Of a stretch of DNA of 64,000 nt, positions 46,679-58,040 are shown one piece after another. The stretch lies in assembly GCA_036258175.1 (NCBI GenBank), contig DATAEE010000333.1:40397-104396 (forward strand), written 5' to 3'. Source of the DNA: DATAEE01 sp036258175. GTDB taxonomy: Bacteria; Acidobacteriota; Vicinamibacteria; Vicinamibacterales; 2-12-FULL-66-21. Position numbers and translations under genes: made by a program. The notes below the pieces were generated by a model. The model made no database searches, had not been told where the DNA came from, and was given only the letters and a program-made list of their open reading frames with translations. Every line of letters begins with the position of its first letter. Within the stretch, counting starts at the first letter, position 1.

Positions 46679-49600
46679 ATGAAATACCTGTCCTGCCTTC
46701 TGCTCCTCGTTGGACTCCAGGTGCCCGCTCAACCCGCTTCCGACGCCCCGCTCTTCTCGTCGCTCCGCTGGCGCAGCATCGGCCCGCCCCGGGGGGGCCG
46801 GTCGATTGCGGTGGCGGGCGTCCCGAGCCGGCCGTTCGAGTTCTATTTCGGTGCGGTCGGCGGCGGCCTGTGGAAGACGACCGATGGCGGTCAGACCTGG
46901 AACCCCGTGACTGACGGGCAGATCAGGAGCTCGTCGGTCGGCGCCGTCGCGGTCTCCGAGTCCAATCCGGACGTGGTCTACATCGGGATGGGCGAGGCGT
47001 GCCTCCGCGGCAACATCATGCAGGGAGATGGCCTCTACAAGTCGACCGACGCCGGAAAGACGTGGAAGCACGCGGGACTGGGGGATACGCAAATCATCTC
47101 GCGCGTGCGCGTGCATCCGAACGATCCCAATCTGGTCTACGTTGCCGCGCTCGGCCATCCGGCGGCCGCGAACGCGGAGCGAGGCGTCTTCCGATCGAAA
47201 GACGGCGGCAGCACCTGGGAGAAGATCCTGTTCAGAGACGCGAAGACTGGTGCGGTCGATCTGGTCATAGACCGCCGGAACCCCAACGTGATTTACGCGG
47301 CGCTGTGGGAGGCGTACCGGGTGTCATGGCAGATGTCGAGCGGCGGCCCCGGCAGCGGCCTCTTCAAGTCCACGGACGGCGGCGATACGTGGCAGGAGTT
47401 GACCCGCAATCCCGGACTCCCCGCCGGGATGGTCGGGCGCATCGGCATCGACGTGTCCGGCGCCGACTCGAACCGGCTCTTCATGATGTTCGAGAACGCC
47501 GAGGGCGGGCTCTTTCGATCGGACGATGCGGGCGCGACGTGGACGCGGGTCAGCGACGACCGCCGGCTCCGCCAGCGCGCGTTCTATTACTCACACGTCA
47601 ACGCCGACACGAAGAACCGTGACACCGTCTACGTCCTCAACACGGCGTTCTTCAAGTCCACCGACGCCGGCAAGACGTTTTCGACGATCCGTGTTCCGCA
47701 CGGCGACAATCACGACCTGTGGATCGACCCGAACGAGCCGAAGCGTATGGTGAACGCCAACGACGGGGGCGGGAACGTGACGATCAACGGCGGAGAGACG
47801 TGGACCGATCAGGACTTCGCGACCGCGCAGTTCTACCACGTCGCCACGACGAAGGATTTCCCGTATCACGTCTGCGGCGCGCAGCAGGACAACAGCACGG
47901 CGTGTGTCTCGAGTCAGCCGGCCGGAGGCCGCGTCGCGCCGGTGTTTTACGCGGTCGGCGGCGGCGAGAGCGGCTACATCGCGCCGCACCCTGTGAACCC
48001 CGACATCTTCTATGCCGGGAACCAGGGCGCGCAGATCACGCGCTTCGACCGCCGCACCGGTCACATCCGGGACATTCAACCGTATCCGCGCTTCTTCTCC
48101 GGCGAGCCGGCGTCATCGCTGCCCGAGCGCTGGCAGTGGACGTTCCCGATCGTTGTGTCCCCGCACGACCCCAAGGTTCTGTACATCTGCTCGCAGCATG
48201 TCTGGCGCACGTCGAACGAGGGTCAGACTTGGGAAAAGATCAGCCCCGACCTGACACGCGCCGATCCAAAGACGCTCGGCCACTCCGGCGGTCCGATCAC
48301 GGGCGACATGAACGGGCCGGAGATCTTCGCGACCGTTTTTGCTCTCGCGCCATCGAAGGTGGACCGCGGCACGATCTGGGCCGGGTCGGACGACGGGCTC
48401 ATTCACGTGACGCGTGACGATGGCAAGAGCTGGCAGAACGTTACGCCGAAGGACCTGCCGGAGTTTGCTCGCGTCAGCATCATCGACGCGTCGGCGCACA
48501 AACCGGGCACGGCGTACTTCGCGGCGAAGCGATACCTGGTCGGCGACCGGGCGCCGTACATCTACCGCACCGAGGATTTCGGCAAGACCTGGACGCGCAT
48601 CGTCTCGGGCGTCCGCTCCGATGACTACATCCACCTGGTCCGCGAGGATCCGAAACGCGCCGGCCTGCTCTATGCCGGCGGCGAGCATGGCGCGTACGTG
48701 TCGTTCGACAACGGTGCCCAGTGGCAATCGCTTTCACTCAATCTCCCGGACACGCAGATCTCCGACCTCGTCGTTGAGGGCAACGATCTCGTCATCGGCA
48801 CGCACGGCCGCTCGTTCTGGATTCTGGACGACGTGAGCCCGCTCAGACAACTCACCCGCGAGACGACTGACGCGGCGTTTCATCTCTTCGAGCCGGCAGA
48901 AGCGACGCGATCGGCAGGGCCGGCAACGATCTACTACGCGCTCAAGCAGCCGGCGCAGAAAGTGACGCTGGATATTCTGGATCCGAAGGGACAGGTGATT
49001 CGGTCGTTTACCGGCGTGCGCGACGAAGAGCTGAAGCCGACAAAGCCCGGAGAGTCAGCGGGCGGAGGTGAAGGAGGCGGCTTCGGCCCGCCGCAGCCGC
49101 GCACGCTGCTGACCAACGCCGGGCTCACGAGATTCAGCTGGGATTTGCGCTACTCGGGTCACTCGACGTTTCCGGGCATGATCCTCTGGAGCGCCGGCAA
49201 CCAGGGACCGATGGCCGTCCCCGGGACCTATCAAGTACGCGTGACGGCGGACGGAACGAGCCAGACCCGTCCGCTGACAATCCGGAAGCACCCCGGATAT
49301 GCAGACGTGGCGCAGGCGGATCTCGAGCAGCAACTCGCACTCGCGCTGCAGATCCGCGATCGCACGAGCGAGGCGAACCAGGCGGTGACCCAGATACGCG
49401 ATCTGAAGCAGCAGGTCCAGGACCGCTTGACGAAGGCCGGCAACCGGCAGAGCGAGCTGGCGCCGACCGCGCAGGCGTTGACCGCGAAGCTCACGGCTGT
49501 CGAAGAAGATCTCTATCAGGTTCGGAACCGGAGCGGGCAGGACCCGCTCAACTTCCCGATCAAATTGAACAACCGCCTGGCGTCGCTGCGGCGGGTCGTC

Positions 49601-49807
49601 GAGACTGGCGACAATCGCCCGACCGACGGCGCGTACCAGGTCTTCAAGGAGTTGTCAGGAGAACTCGACCGTCAGCTGTCTGCGCTGCAGTCAACGCTGA
49701 CGAACGAGCTGGCGGTCCTCAACCGTCAGCTCGCGCGGTCGAAAATTGCGCCGGTTAAAATGCCTTCCCCAGCCGCTCCTGCAATTTCTCCCGATAGCCG
49801 CGACTGA
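46679..49807 (+). CDS. Secreted VPS10/BNR-propeller protein (VPS10-like 3)
   Basis: 1042 residues from the ATG at 46679, whose signal peptide (MKYLSCLLLLVGLQVPAQ) decides the start. Propeller about 27-745 opening FSSLRWRSIGPPRGGRSIAV, with Asp boxes STDAGKTW, SKDGGSTW, STDGGDTW, SDDAGATW, TRDDGKSW, TEDFGKTW. A beta domain (VTLDILDPKGQVIRSF, FSWDLRYSGHSTF) and a helical C-terminus (DLEQQLALALQIRDRTSEANQAV) follow. It is closer to VPS10-like 1 than to 2 in the opening blades. The last 53 nt overlap, tail to tail, the 3' end of the LytTR regulator gene. Confidence 0.88.
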   Translation: MKYLSCLLLLVGLQVPAQPASDAPLFSSLRWRSIGPPRGGRSIAVAGVPSRPFEFYFGAVGGGLWKTTDGGQTWNPVTDGQIRSSSVGAVAVSESNPDVVYIGMGEACLRGNIMQGDGLYKSTDAGKTWKHAGLGDTQIISRVRVHPNDPNLVYVAALGHPAAANAERGVFRSKDGGSTWEKILFRDAKTGAVDLVIDRRNPNVIYAALWEAYRVSWQMSSGGPGSGLFKSTDGGDTWQELTRNPGLPAGMVGRIGIDVSGADSNRLFMMFENAEGGLFRSDDAGATWTRVSDDRRLRQRAFYYSHVNADTKNRDTVYVLNTAFFKSTDAGKTFSTIRVPHGDNHDLWIDPNEPKRMVNANDGGGNVTINGGETWTDQDFATAQFYHVATTKDFPYHVCGAQQDNSTACVSSQPAGGRVAPVFYAVGGGESGYIAPHPVNPDIFYAGNQGAQITRFDRRTGHIRDIQPYPRFFSGEPASSLPERWQWTFPIVVSPHDPKVLYICSQHVWRTSNEGQTWEKISPDLTRADPKTLGHSGGPITGDMNGPEIFATVFALAPSKVDRGTIWAGSDDGLIHVTRDDGKSWQNVTPKDLPEFARVSIIDASAHKPGTAYFAAKRYLVGDRAPYIYRTEDFGKTWTRIVSGVRSDDYIHLVREDPKRAGLLYAGGEHGAYVSFDNGAQWQSLSLNLPDTQISDLVVEGNDLVIGTHGRSFWILDDVSPLRQLTRETTDAAFHLFEPAEATRSAGPATIYYALKQPAQKVTLDILDPKGQVIRSFTGVRDEELKPTKPGESAGGGEGGGFGPPQPRTLLTNAGLTRFSWDLRYSGHSTFPGMILWSAGNQGPMAVPGTYQVRVTADGTSQTRPLTIRKHPGYADVAQADLEQQLALALQIRDRTSEANQAVTQIRDLKQQVQDRLTKAGNRQSELAPTAQALTAKLTAVEEDLYQVRNRSGQDPLNFPIKLNNRLASLRRVVETGDNRPTDGAYQVFKELSGELDRQLSALQSTLTNELAVLNRQLARSKIAPVKMPSPAAPAISPDSRD

Positions 49808-50582
49808 GCGTCAGCCGCGTGCCGTTGCGGAGGATGACGACGTACTCGCCGTTGAACCAGGGCTGCAGCTCCTGGATGCGCTCCATGTTGACGATCCGGG
49901 AGCGGTGGATGCGGAAGAACCGCTCGTTGTCGAGACGCGATTCGAGCGATTGCATGGTCTCGCGAATGAGATGCGCTTCGGCGCCGACGTGCAGCCGTGC
50001 GTAGTTGCCCGCCGCTTCGATCCAGTCGATCTCGTCGGTCCGCAGGAAGAAGAGACGTCCGCCCGCCTTGACGACCAGCCGGTCGGTCTTCGGCGCTGAG
50101 GGCCTGAGGTCCTTGACGAGCGCCAGCAGCCGCCGGCCCAGGTCTCCCGTCTCCTGCTGCTCGACATGAAGTCGGGCGCGGCCGAGCGCCTCACGGAAGC
50201 GATCCCGGTCGAACGGCTTGAGCAGGTAATCGAGCGCGCGCACCTCGAAGGCCTTGAGCGCGTGCTGATCGTACGCGGTGACGAAAATGACCATCGGCAT
50301 CTTCTCGGCGCCGACGGCCTGAATGACCTGGAACCCGTCGGCTCCCGGCATCTGGACGTCGAGGAACACGAGGTCCGGATGCAGCTGCTGAATCGCGGCG
50401 ATCGCCTCGAGGCCGTCGCGGCACTCGCCGAGAATCTCGATCGCTTCCTCGTTCTGCAGGAGCGTGGACACGCGCTCCCGCGCGAGCGGCTCGTCGTCGA
50501 CGACGAGCGTCTTGAGCGTGCGCAGCTTGCGGGTCATCTGCGATTCGGATTGCGGCTTGGACGAAGCAAGGGTCAGAGTCAT
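49755..50582 (-). CDS. LytTR-family response regulator
   Basis: 275 residues from the ATG at 50582. Receiver domain about 20-140: DD at 29-30, phosphoacceptor D75 in LVFLDVQMPG, then FVTAYD and the Lys in LDYLLKPF. LytTR DNA-binding domain about 170-272 (DEIDWIEAAGNYARLHVG, FFRIHRSRIVNMERI, LTLSRGYREKLQERL). The start codon overlaps the sensor kinase stop (ATGA), so the pair is coupled. A downstream ATG at 50534 is a possible alternative start. The ORF continues upstream only inside the kinase gene. LytTR regulators bind direct-repeat sites and often control envelope or secreted functions. Confidence 0.95.
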   Translation of the reverse strand: MTLTLASSKPQSESQMTRKLRTLKTLVVDDEPLARERVSTLLQNEEAIEILGECRDGLEAIAAIQQLHPDLVFLDVQMPGADGFQVIQAVGAEKMPMVIFVTAYDQHALKAFEVRALDYLLKPFDRDRFREALGRARLHVEQQETGDLGRRLLALVKDLRPSAPKTDRLVVKAGGRLFFLRTDEIDWIEAAGNYARLHVGAEAHLIRETMQSLESRLDNERFFRIHRSRIVNMERIQELQPWFNGEYVVILRNGTRLTLSRGYREKLQERLGKAF

Positions 50583-51700
50583 GCCACACTCGCTGATTTG
50601 AGCTCGACGGCCGGTTCGGCCGAGCGCCACGGGACGACGACGCGGACGGCCAGGCCGCGCGGCTGGCGGAGGAACTCGAACTGATAGTCCCGACCGAAGA
50701 GATGCTGCAGGCGGGCGCGCGTCGTCGAGAGCCCGATACCGGACTGGAGCGCCGTCAGCGCATCCTGCGAGAGGCCGACGCCGTTGTCCGCGACCTCCAT
50801 GAGCAGGTGATGATCGTCGCGCCACGCACGGATCTCGATCTGACCGGGACCGGTTTGCGGCGCGATCCCGTGCTTGATCGCGTTCTCGACGAGCGGCTGC
50901 AACAGCATGCGGGGAACGAGACCGTCCAGCGCCTCGGGCTGGACGTCGAACGTAACGGTGAGACGGTCCTGGAACCGCGTTTGTTCAATCTGGAGGTATT
51001 TCGCGAGGAAATCGACCTCCTCGCTGAGCGTGACTTCCTGCTGACCGACCTTGTTGAGCGTCAGCCGGAGCAGCTCGCTGAGCCGCGACAGCATGCGGTC
51101 GGCCGACTCGACGTCGCGGTGCATCAGCGTCGAGATCGCGTGCAGCGTGTTGAACAGGAAATGCGGTTGCAGTTGTCGCTGGAGCGTCTGGAGCTGCGCC
51201 TCGACGAGCCGCGTCTCGAGCTTCGCAGTACGCACGGCGCGTTCCTGCGACTCGCGATAGTACCCGGCGGCGAGCGCGAGCGCCGTGATCGCCCAGTAGG
51301 TGGCCATCTCCCAGTCGAGATATTGGATGAAGTCGCTGCGGAAGAGGGCCCAGAATCCGAGCTTGAATCGCTCCCAGCCCACGAGCGACCGCCGCACCAG
51401 TTGCATCGCCGCGAGATGGAGCGCGACGAAAAAGATCACGGCGGGAATGTGCACGGCGAGCGCCCGCGGCCAGCGGCCGCCATCGAAGCGAAACCGCATT
51501 GCCAGCCGCATGATGATCGGCGTGAAGAGTCCCCACATCATCCAGTAGGTGATGTTCAGCGCGGCGAGGTGCGAGATCGGATCCGGCCGCGCCCAGTAGC
51601 GCGTGAGCTGATACGCCATCAGCGTGGAAAACACTCCGAGACCGATCGCCACGCAGAACATCGTCCGCAGGCGCACTGGAAGGTACCGTTCACTCATCAC
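50579..51700 (-). CDS. LytS-like sensor histidine kinase
   Basis: 373 residues. Four hydrophobic helices in the first 165 residues (TMFCVAIGLGVFSTLMAYQLT, ITYWMMWGLFTPIIMRLAM, VHIPAVIFFVALHLAAMQLV, MATYWAITALALAAGYY) with no large periplasmic domain. The His_kinase domain has LQRQLQPHFLFNTLHAISTLM (phospho-acceptor His near residue 200), and the ATPase has PLVENAIKHGI (N box) and VADNGVGL (G1). Cognate regulator gene follows with ATGA overlap. The signal is probably sensed in the membrane. Divergent from the TonB receptor gene. Confidence 0.94.
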   Translation of the reverse strand: MMSERYLPVRLRTMFCVAIGLGVFSTLMAYQLTRYWARPDPISHLAALNITYWMMWGLFTPIIMRLAMRFRFDGGRWPRALAVHIPAVIFFVALHLAAMQLVRRSLVGWERFKLGFWALFRSDFIQYLDWEMATYWAITALALAAGYYRESQERAVRTAKLETRLVEAQLQTLQRQLQPHFLFNTLHAISTLMHRDVESADRMLSRLSELLRLTLNKVGQQEVTLSEEVDFLAKYLQIEQTRFQDRLTVTFDVQPEALDGLVPRMLLQPLVENAIKHGIAPQTGPGQIEIRAWRDDHHLLMEVADNGVGLSQDALTALQSGIGLSTTRARLQHLFGRDYQFEFLRQPRGLAVRVVVPWRSAEPAVELKSASVA

Positions 51701-51710
51701 TTCGAACTAT

Positions 51711-51748
51711 AACCGCAGATGGTCGCAAATGAACGCAGATCAGTTGGT
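51711..51748. repeat. CGCAGAT phrase repeat
   Basis: AACCGCAGATGGTCGCAAAT then GAACGCAGATCAG, the same family as 14011-14109. It sits just upstream of the sensor kinase start. The rest of the 266-bp divergent gap (51749-51966) shows no gene; GGAGGAAC 6 nt before 51967 is the SD for the receptor. Confidence 0.6.
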
Positions 51749-51966
51749 GGATCTGGATGCCGGATACGGACGATTGGAGGATCCCGTCCCGCCGTTCGTC
51801 ACGCGCGGGAAGTGATTCGTCCCTGACTGGCGAACGCTCGCACTTCTAGTCGGTCGTTTCACCCTTCGCACAAATCTGTCGGACACAACCGCACACCCGA
51901 TTCAAACGGCGGCTTCGACCGCGGTACCCCACTTGCTCTGCAGGCACCGGTTCGGAGGAACACTCC

Positions 51967-54852
51967 ATGACGAATCTTCGTTGGTCGGCGCGCGCGGTCA
52001 CGGTCATTGCCGCGCTCGTCATCGGCACGATGATGACGGCTGCACGCCCGGCAGCCGCGCAGGTGTACACCGGGCGCATCGACCTCAGTGTCAGCGACAG
52101 CACGGGCGCTCTGCTACCAGGCGTCACGGTGACAATCTCGGGACCGCAGACACAGGAAGCGGTCACGGACGACAAGGGTGAAGCGCACTTCCTCAATCTC
52201 GCGCCAGGGACGTATCAGGTGAAGGCGTCGCTCGCCGGATTCGGCGAGTACATGAATCAGAGCGTGCCGGTGGCAACGGGAGCGATTGTTCCTCTTCGTG
52301 TGACACTGAGCGTCGCCGGGGTCGCCGAACAAGTGACCGTGGCGGCCGAGACGCCGGCGATCGATCCGAAGCGGGTGGCAATCTCGACGAACGTCACGGT
52401 CGACGAACTCGAAAAAGTTCCGAACTCCCGTGACCCATGGGTAGTCCTCCAAACGGTTCCGGGCATCGTCGTCGACCGCGTCAACGTCGGCGGATCCGAG
52501 TCCGGACAGCAGTCGAACTACACCGCGAAGGGCGCCGACTTCGGCGACAACACGTGGTATCTCGACGGCGTCCCGATCACCGACATGAACGCGCTCGGCA
52601 GCTCGCCGACCTACTACGACTTCGACATGTTCCAGGAGATTCAGGTGACGACCGGCGGCGCGGATCCACTGGCGGCGACCGCCGGCGTGCAGCTCAACTT
52701 CGTGCTCCGCACCGGCACGAACGATCCGCACGGCTCGGCCCGCGTGTTCTTTGCTAACGAGTCACTGCAGGCCAACAACATCGACGAGGACCTCGTCGCC
52801 GTCGCGGGCCCAAGCGGCAAAGGCAACCGCACGGATCAGTATTCGGACTACGGGTTCGAGCTGGGCGGCCCGCTGATGAAGAACAAGTGGTGGGCGTGGG
52901 GCTCATGGGGCAAGACCGACGTCCGCATCAGGACGATCAACGATCTGATCGACCGCACGATTCTCGAGAACACCGCGTTCAAGACGAACGCCCAGCTCTC
53001 CGAGGCGGTCCGCGCGAACTTCACCTTCTTCCAGGGCGAGAAGACGAAATTCGGCCGTGACGCGTCACCGCTCGTCGCGCCTGAGTCGACCGTCGATCAG
53101 GACGGCCCGACGCGGACCTACAAGGGCGAGGTGAACTGGATCCCGAGCGGCAATCTGTTCATGACCGGGCGCGCCGCCTACGTCAAGAACGCGTTCAATC
53201 TCGAGCCGAAAGGCGGCCGGACAACGCAGGTCTTCATCGACGCCAACGGCTTCCAGTCCGGGTCGAGCTACTACCTGGCGACCGAGCGTCCGCAGAAGAC
53301 GCTGAATCTCGACGCGAACTGGTTCAGCGGCCGGCACGAAGTCCGCTTCGGCGGCGCCTGGCGGCGCGTCGATGACTTCACCGACTTCAGCTGGGGCGGC
53401 GGCGTGTTGAACTTCGAGGTGCCGAGCCTCGGCCCGGGCGGCTACGTGATGGCGATCTTCCGGCCCTACATACAGGAGAACTTCGCGAACTACAACCATC
53501 TGTACGTCAGCGACACGCTGACCTGGGATCGCGTGACGCTGAACGCGGGGCTGCGGTACGACCACACCTCGAACTCGGCCAAAGCGGCTGACGTACCCGC
53601 GCACCAGCTCGTTCCGGATCTGATGCCGGCGTACTCGTCGGCGGCCGTCGACGATGCGGTCACGTGGAACTCGCTGTCGCCGCGCATCGGCGTCAGCTAC
53701 GCGCTCGACGCCAACCGGAAGACGATCGTTCGAGGCAGCTACGCGTCGTTCGCGAGCCAGCTCCAGGTGGCAACCGCTGGAACGATCGCGGCGAATTCGT
53801 ACGGCTACGCCTACTACATCGGCATTGACGGGAACAGCAACGGCCGGATCGAGCGCGAAGAGATCGAGCCGGGCGCGATTGGTGCCGTTGGTATCGACCC
53901 CGACAATCCCACGGTGACGGTCAACGCCATCGATTCGGATCTCAAAGCGCCGCGATCGCACGAGATCGTATTCGGCGTCGACCACGAGCTGATGAAGAAT
54001 TTCGCGATCAGCGGGTCGTTTACCTGGCGCCGGTTCAACGACCCCATATGGGGCGTCGATGGCGGAGAGCCATTCCCCGTCATCGGTGTGACGACGGCCG
54101 ACTACCTGCTCGACGGGAGGGTGAGCGGCAACACGTCCCAGACGGGCGCGTACGACGTGCCGTATTACGCGCTCGACCCGGCGGTCGCGCCGGTTGGCGG
54201 CGGAACGATCACGAAGAACCGCCCCGGCTATCACCGCTCCTTCCAGGGCTTCGAGCTGTCGGGCACCAAGCGCCTCGCCGATCGCTGGATGGCGCGGGTC
54301 GGCTTCTCGTGGAACGAGGAGCGGGAACATTTCACCGATCGATCGCTGTCGGTCCAGGATCCGACGCCCATCAGGCAGGCGCCCCTCGTCGACGACGGCG
54401 TCGTGATCCGACCGACCTCGGGCAGCGGCAAGTCGCAGGTCTACCTGATCGTGCCGAAGTACCAGTTCATCGCGAACGGCTTCTGGCAGGGGCCGTGGGA
54501 CATCGGCATCGGCGCGAACCTGGTCACCCGGCAGGGTTATGGAAAGCCGTATCACGTCAACGACGTGCTCACGAACGATCCAGTGAGGACTTTCAAGGAC
54601 GTGCTCGTCGTCAGCGACCTGGACGCCAACAGGCTGCCGGCTGTGACGTCGTTCGATTTGCGGTTCCAGAAACTGCTGCGGCTCGGCCAGTCGAACCTGG
54701 AGTTCGACGTCGACATCTTCAACCTGTTCAACGCGGCGACGGTGCTCGGACGGCAGTACGACGTCGAAGCGACCGGCACCCGCGGCTTCGACAGCGTGCT
54801 GGAGATCATGAACCCGCGGATTCTGCGATTGGGGTTGCGGGTGAAATTCTGA
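51967..54852 (+). CDS. Oar-like TonB-dependent outer-membrane receptor
   Basis: 961 residues. Signal peptide about 1-33; carboxypeptidase-regulatory-like domain about 37-115 (VSDSTGALLPGVTVTISGPQ, GEAHFLNLAPGTYQVKASLAGF); plug domain about 130-260 (SNYTAKGADFGDNTWYLDGVPITDMNALG, EIQVTTGGADPLAATAGVQLNFVLRTGTN); then a 22-strand-type barrel with many aromatic/Gly strands, ending ILRLGLRVKF with the C-terminal Phe typical of outer-membrane barrels. No N-terminal TonB box was identified by eye. Likely imports or binds peptides or oligosaccharides. It is divergent from the LytS/LytTR genes, which may control it. Confidence 0.9.
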   Translation: MTNLRWSARAVTVIAALVIGTMMTAARPAAAQVYTGRIDLSVSDSTGALLPGVTVTISGPQTQEAVTDDKGEAHFLNLAPGTYQVKASLAGFGEYMNQSVPVATGAIVPLRVTLSVAGVAEQVTVAAETPAIDPKRVAISTNVTVDELEKVPNSRDPWVVLQTVPGIVVDRVNVGGSESGQQSNYTAKGADFGDNTWYLDGVPITDMNALGSSPTYYDFDMFQEIQVTTGGADPLAATAGVQLNFVLRTGTNDPHGSARVFFANESLQANNIDEDLVAVAGPSGKGNRTDQYSDYGFELGGPLMKNKWWAWGSWGKTDVRIRTINDLIDRTILENTAFKTNAQLSEAVRANFTFFQGEKTKFGRDASPLVAPESTVDQDGPTRTYKGEVNWIPSGNLFMTGRAAYVKNAFNLEPKGGRTTQVFIDANGFQSGSSYYLATERPQKTLNLDANWFSGRHEVRFGGAWRRVDDFTDFSWGGGVLNFEVPSLGPGGYVMAIFRPYIQENFANYNHLYVSDTLTWDRVTLNAGLRYDHTSNSAKAADVPAHQLVPDLMPAYSSAAVDDAVTWNSLSPRIGVSYALDANRKTIVRGSYASFASQLQVATAGTIAANSYGYAYYIGIDGNSNGRIEREEIEPGAIGAVGIDPDNPTVTVNAIDSDLKAPRSHEIVFGVDHELMKNFAISGSFTWRRFNDPIWGVDGGEPFPVIGVTTADYLLDGRVSGNTSQTGAYDVPYYALDPAVAPVGGGTITKNRPGYHRSFQGFELSGTKRLADRWMARVGFSWNEEREHFTDRSLSVQDPTPIRQAPLVDDGVVIRPTSGSGKSQVYLIVPKYQFIANGFWQGPWDIGIGANLVTRQGYGKPYHVNDVLTNDPVRTFKDVLVVSDLDANRLPAVTSFDLRFQKLLRLGQSNLEFDVDIFNLFNAATVLGRQYDVEATGTRGFDSVLEIMNPRILRLGLRVKF

Positions 54853-54856
54853 CCCA

Positions 54857-54900
54857 CGACAGGGACTAGGGACTGGGGACTGGGGACTCGGTAATGCACG
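54857..54900. repeat. GGGACT phrase repeat
   Basis: AGGGACT-AGGGACTGGGGACTGGGGACTCGG after the receptor stop. The rest of the gap to 54982 has TTCCCC/GTCCCA inverted copies (54903-54943) that could pair with it and stop transcription. No gene is seen. Confidence 0.55.
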
Positions 54901-54982
54901 AGTTCCCCGGTTTCGTCCCAGCCATCCGGCCCTCGTCCCATTTCCATTGCCAAAAGGAACGGGTTCTCTCAATTCTTCGAGA

Positions 54983-55918
54983 ATGGGAGTCCGCGTCCCC
55001 GAGGGCCATTGGTTTATCAGCCAGTCCCGTGCGATGCGGCCGATCCTCCGGCTCATCGAGCGCTCAGGGCCCTCCCACGCGAACGTCGTTATCAGTGGTG
55101 AGCCGGGTACCGGCAAGTCGGTCGTCGCGCAGGCGCTACACCAGGCCTCGCCGCGATGCGATCGGCCGCTGCTGACAATTAATGGCGGCCGGCCGGACGA
55201 CACGCTCAAGACCGAGCTCTTCGGTGCCTCCGGTGTGCCCGCCGGCGACGGCGTCGTCGAGCGGGCGGGGGTCTACGAGCTGGCAGACGGCGGCACGCTC
55301 GTCATCGACGAAGTCGCGAACCTGCCGACGAGCGTCCAGGGCCGTCTGCTCGAGGCGCTCGAATCGGGAATCTTTTTCAGGAGTGACAGTTCTCAAGAGC
55401 GCCGCGCGAACGTCCGGATCCTCGCCGCCACGACCGCCGCCCTGCAGGCGGAAGCGGCGGTCGGCCGCTTCAGCCGTGAGCTGCTGCTGCGGCTCGGCAC
55501 CATCGAGATCGAGCTCCCGCCGCTGCGCGCGCGGCCCGAGGACATTCCGCCGCTCGCCGAGCGTTTTCTCGAAGAATTCACGGAACTGCACGGCGGGCCG
55601 GCGCGCGAGTTCGACGATGGCGCAATGGTGGCGATGATGCGTCATCCGTGGCCGGGAAACGTCCGCGAGCTGCGCCGGGCGATCGAGTCGGCGGTGCGGA
55701 TCGCTCGCCGCGCCGTCATCACGACGCGCGAGCTGGGACTTCGCACGTGGGTGGAGCGTTCGCCGCGGCTCGAGGACCTCACGCTCTTCGAGGCGGAGGC
55801 GGTTCTCATCCGGCGCGCGCTCGCGCGCGCGAACGGCGACTGGCGATGGGCTGCAGCGACCCTCGGTCTTACACCTTTCGACTTCCGACAACGCGTTCGA
55901 CGGCACGGTTTGACGTAA
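54983..55918 (+). CDS. NtrC-like AAA+ protein without GAFTGA
   Basis: 311 residues from the ATG at 54983 (a TTG at 54947 would add 12). No receiver or sensor domain. AAA+ domain about 18-240: Walker A GEPGTGKS near 39-46, ELFGASG near 78, Walker B GGTLVIDE near 103-110, then RILAATT, RLGTIEIELPPLRARPEDIPPL and NVRELRRAIE. The sigma-54-contacting GAFTGA between ELFG and Walker B is replaced by VPAGDGVVERAGVYEL. A Fis-type helix-turn-helix is at the end (RRALARANGDWRWAAATLGLTPFDFRQRVRRHG). It is probably a DNA-binding ATPase that does not open sigma-54 promoters, or that acts as a repressor (inference). Confidence 0.82.
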   Translation: MGVRVPEGHWFISQSRAMRPILRLIERSGPSHANVVISGEPGTGKSVVAQALHQASPRCDRPLLTINGGRPDDTLKTELFGASGVPAGDGVVERAGVYELADGGTLVIDEVANLPTSVQGRLLEALESGIFFRSDSSQERRANVRILAATTAALQAEAAVGRFSRELLLRLGTIEIELPPLRARPEDIPPLAERFLEEFTELHGGPAREFDDGAMVAMMRHPWPGNVRELRRAIESAVRIARRAVITTRELGLRTWVERSPRLEDLTLFEAEAVLIRRALARANGDWRWAAATLGLTPFDFRQRVRRHGLT

Positions 55919-55970
55919 ATTTCCGTCGATTGCCCGATCACAAACGCTGACTTTCGTTTATCATGTGCGA

Positions 55971-57917
<1,947 letters not shown>

Positions 57918-57940
57918 CCTGTCTCCGTTTTCTGCAATCG

Positions 57941-58028
57941 ACGATTGGGGATTGGGGATTGTCGATTTATTGCTGATTGGCGATTGAGTTCAACCGCGAT
58001 TTCTGGATTCTGAATTCCGACTTCTGAC
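57941..58028. repeat. GATTGGGG/GATTCTG phrase repeat
   Basis: GACGATTGGGGATTGGGGAT, then GCTGATTGGCGATTGAG and TTCTGGATTCTGAATTCC before the GuaB-family start. No gene. The same phrases occur at 62285-62320 (CATTGGCGATTCTGGCAATCC) and 25000-25020. Confidence 0.6.
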
Positions 58029-58040
58029 AGACTAAGCGCC

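Noticed and set aside
53065..55209. 714-residue open frame on the minus strand
   Set aside because: Antisense to the TonB receptor; composition is Arg/Val/Asp-rich as expected for a reverse frame of G+C-rich coding DNA, with no domain recognised.
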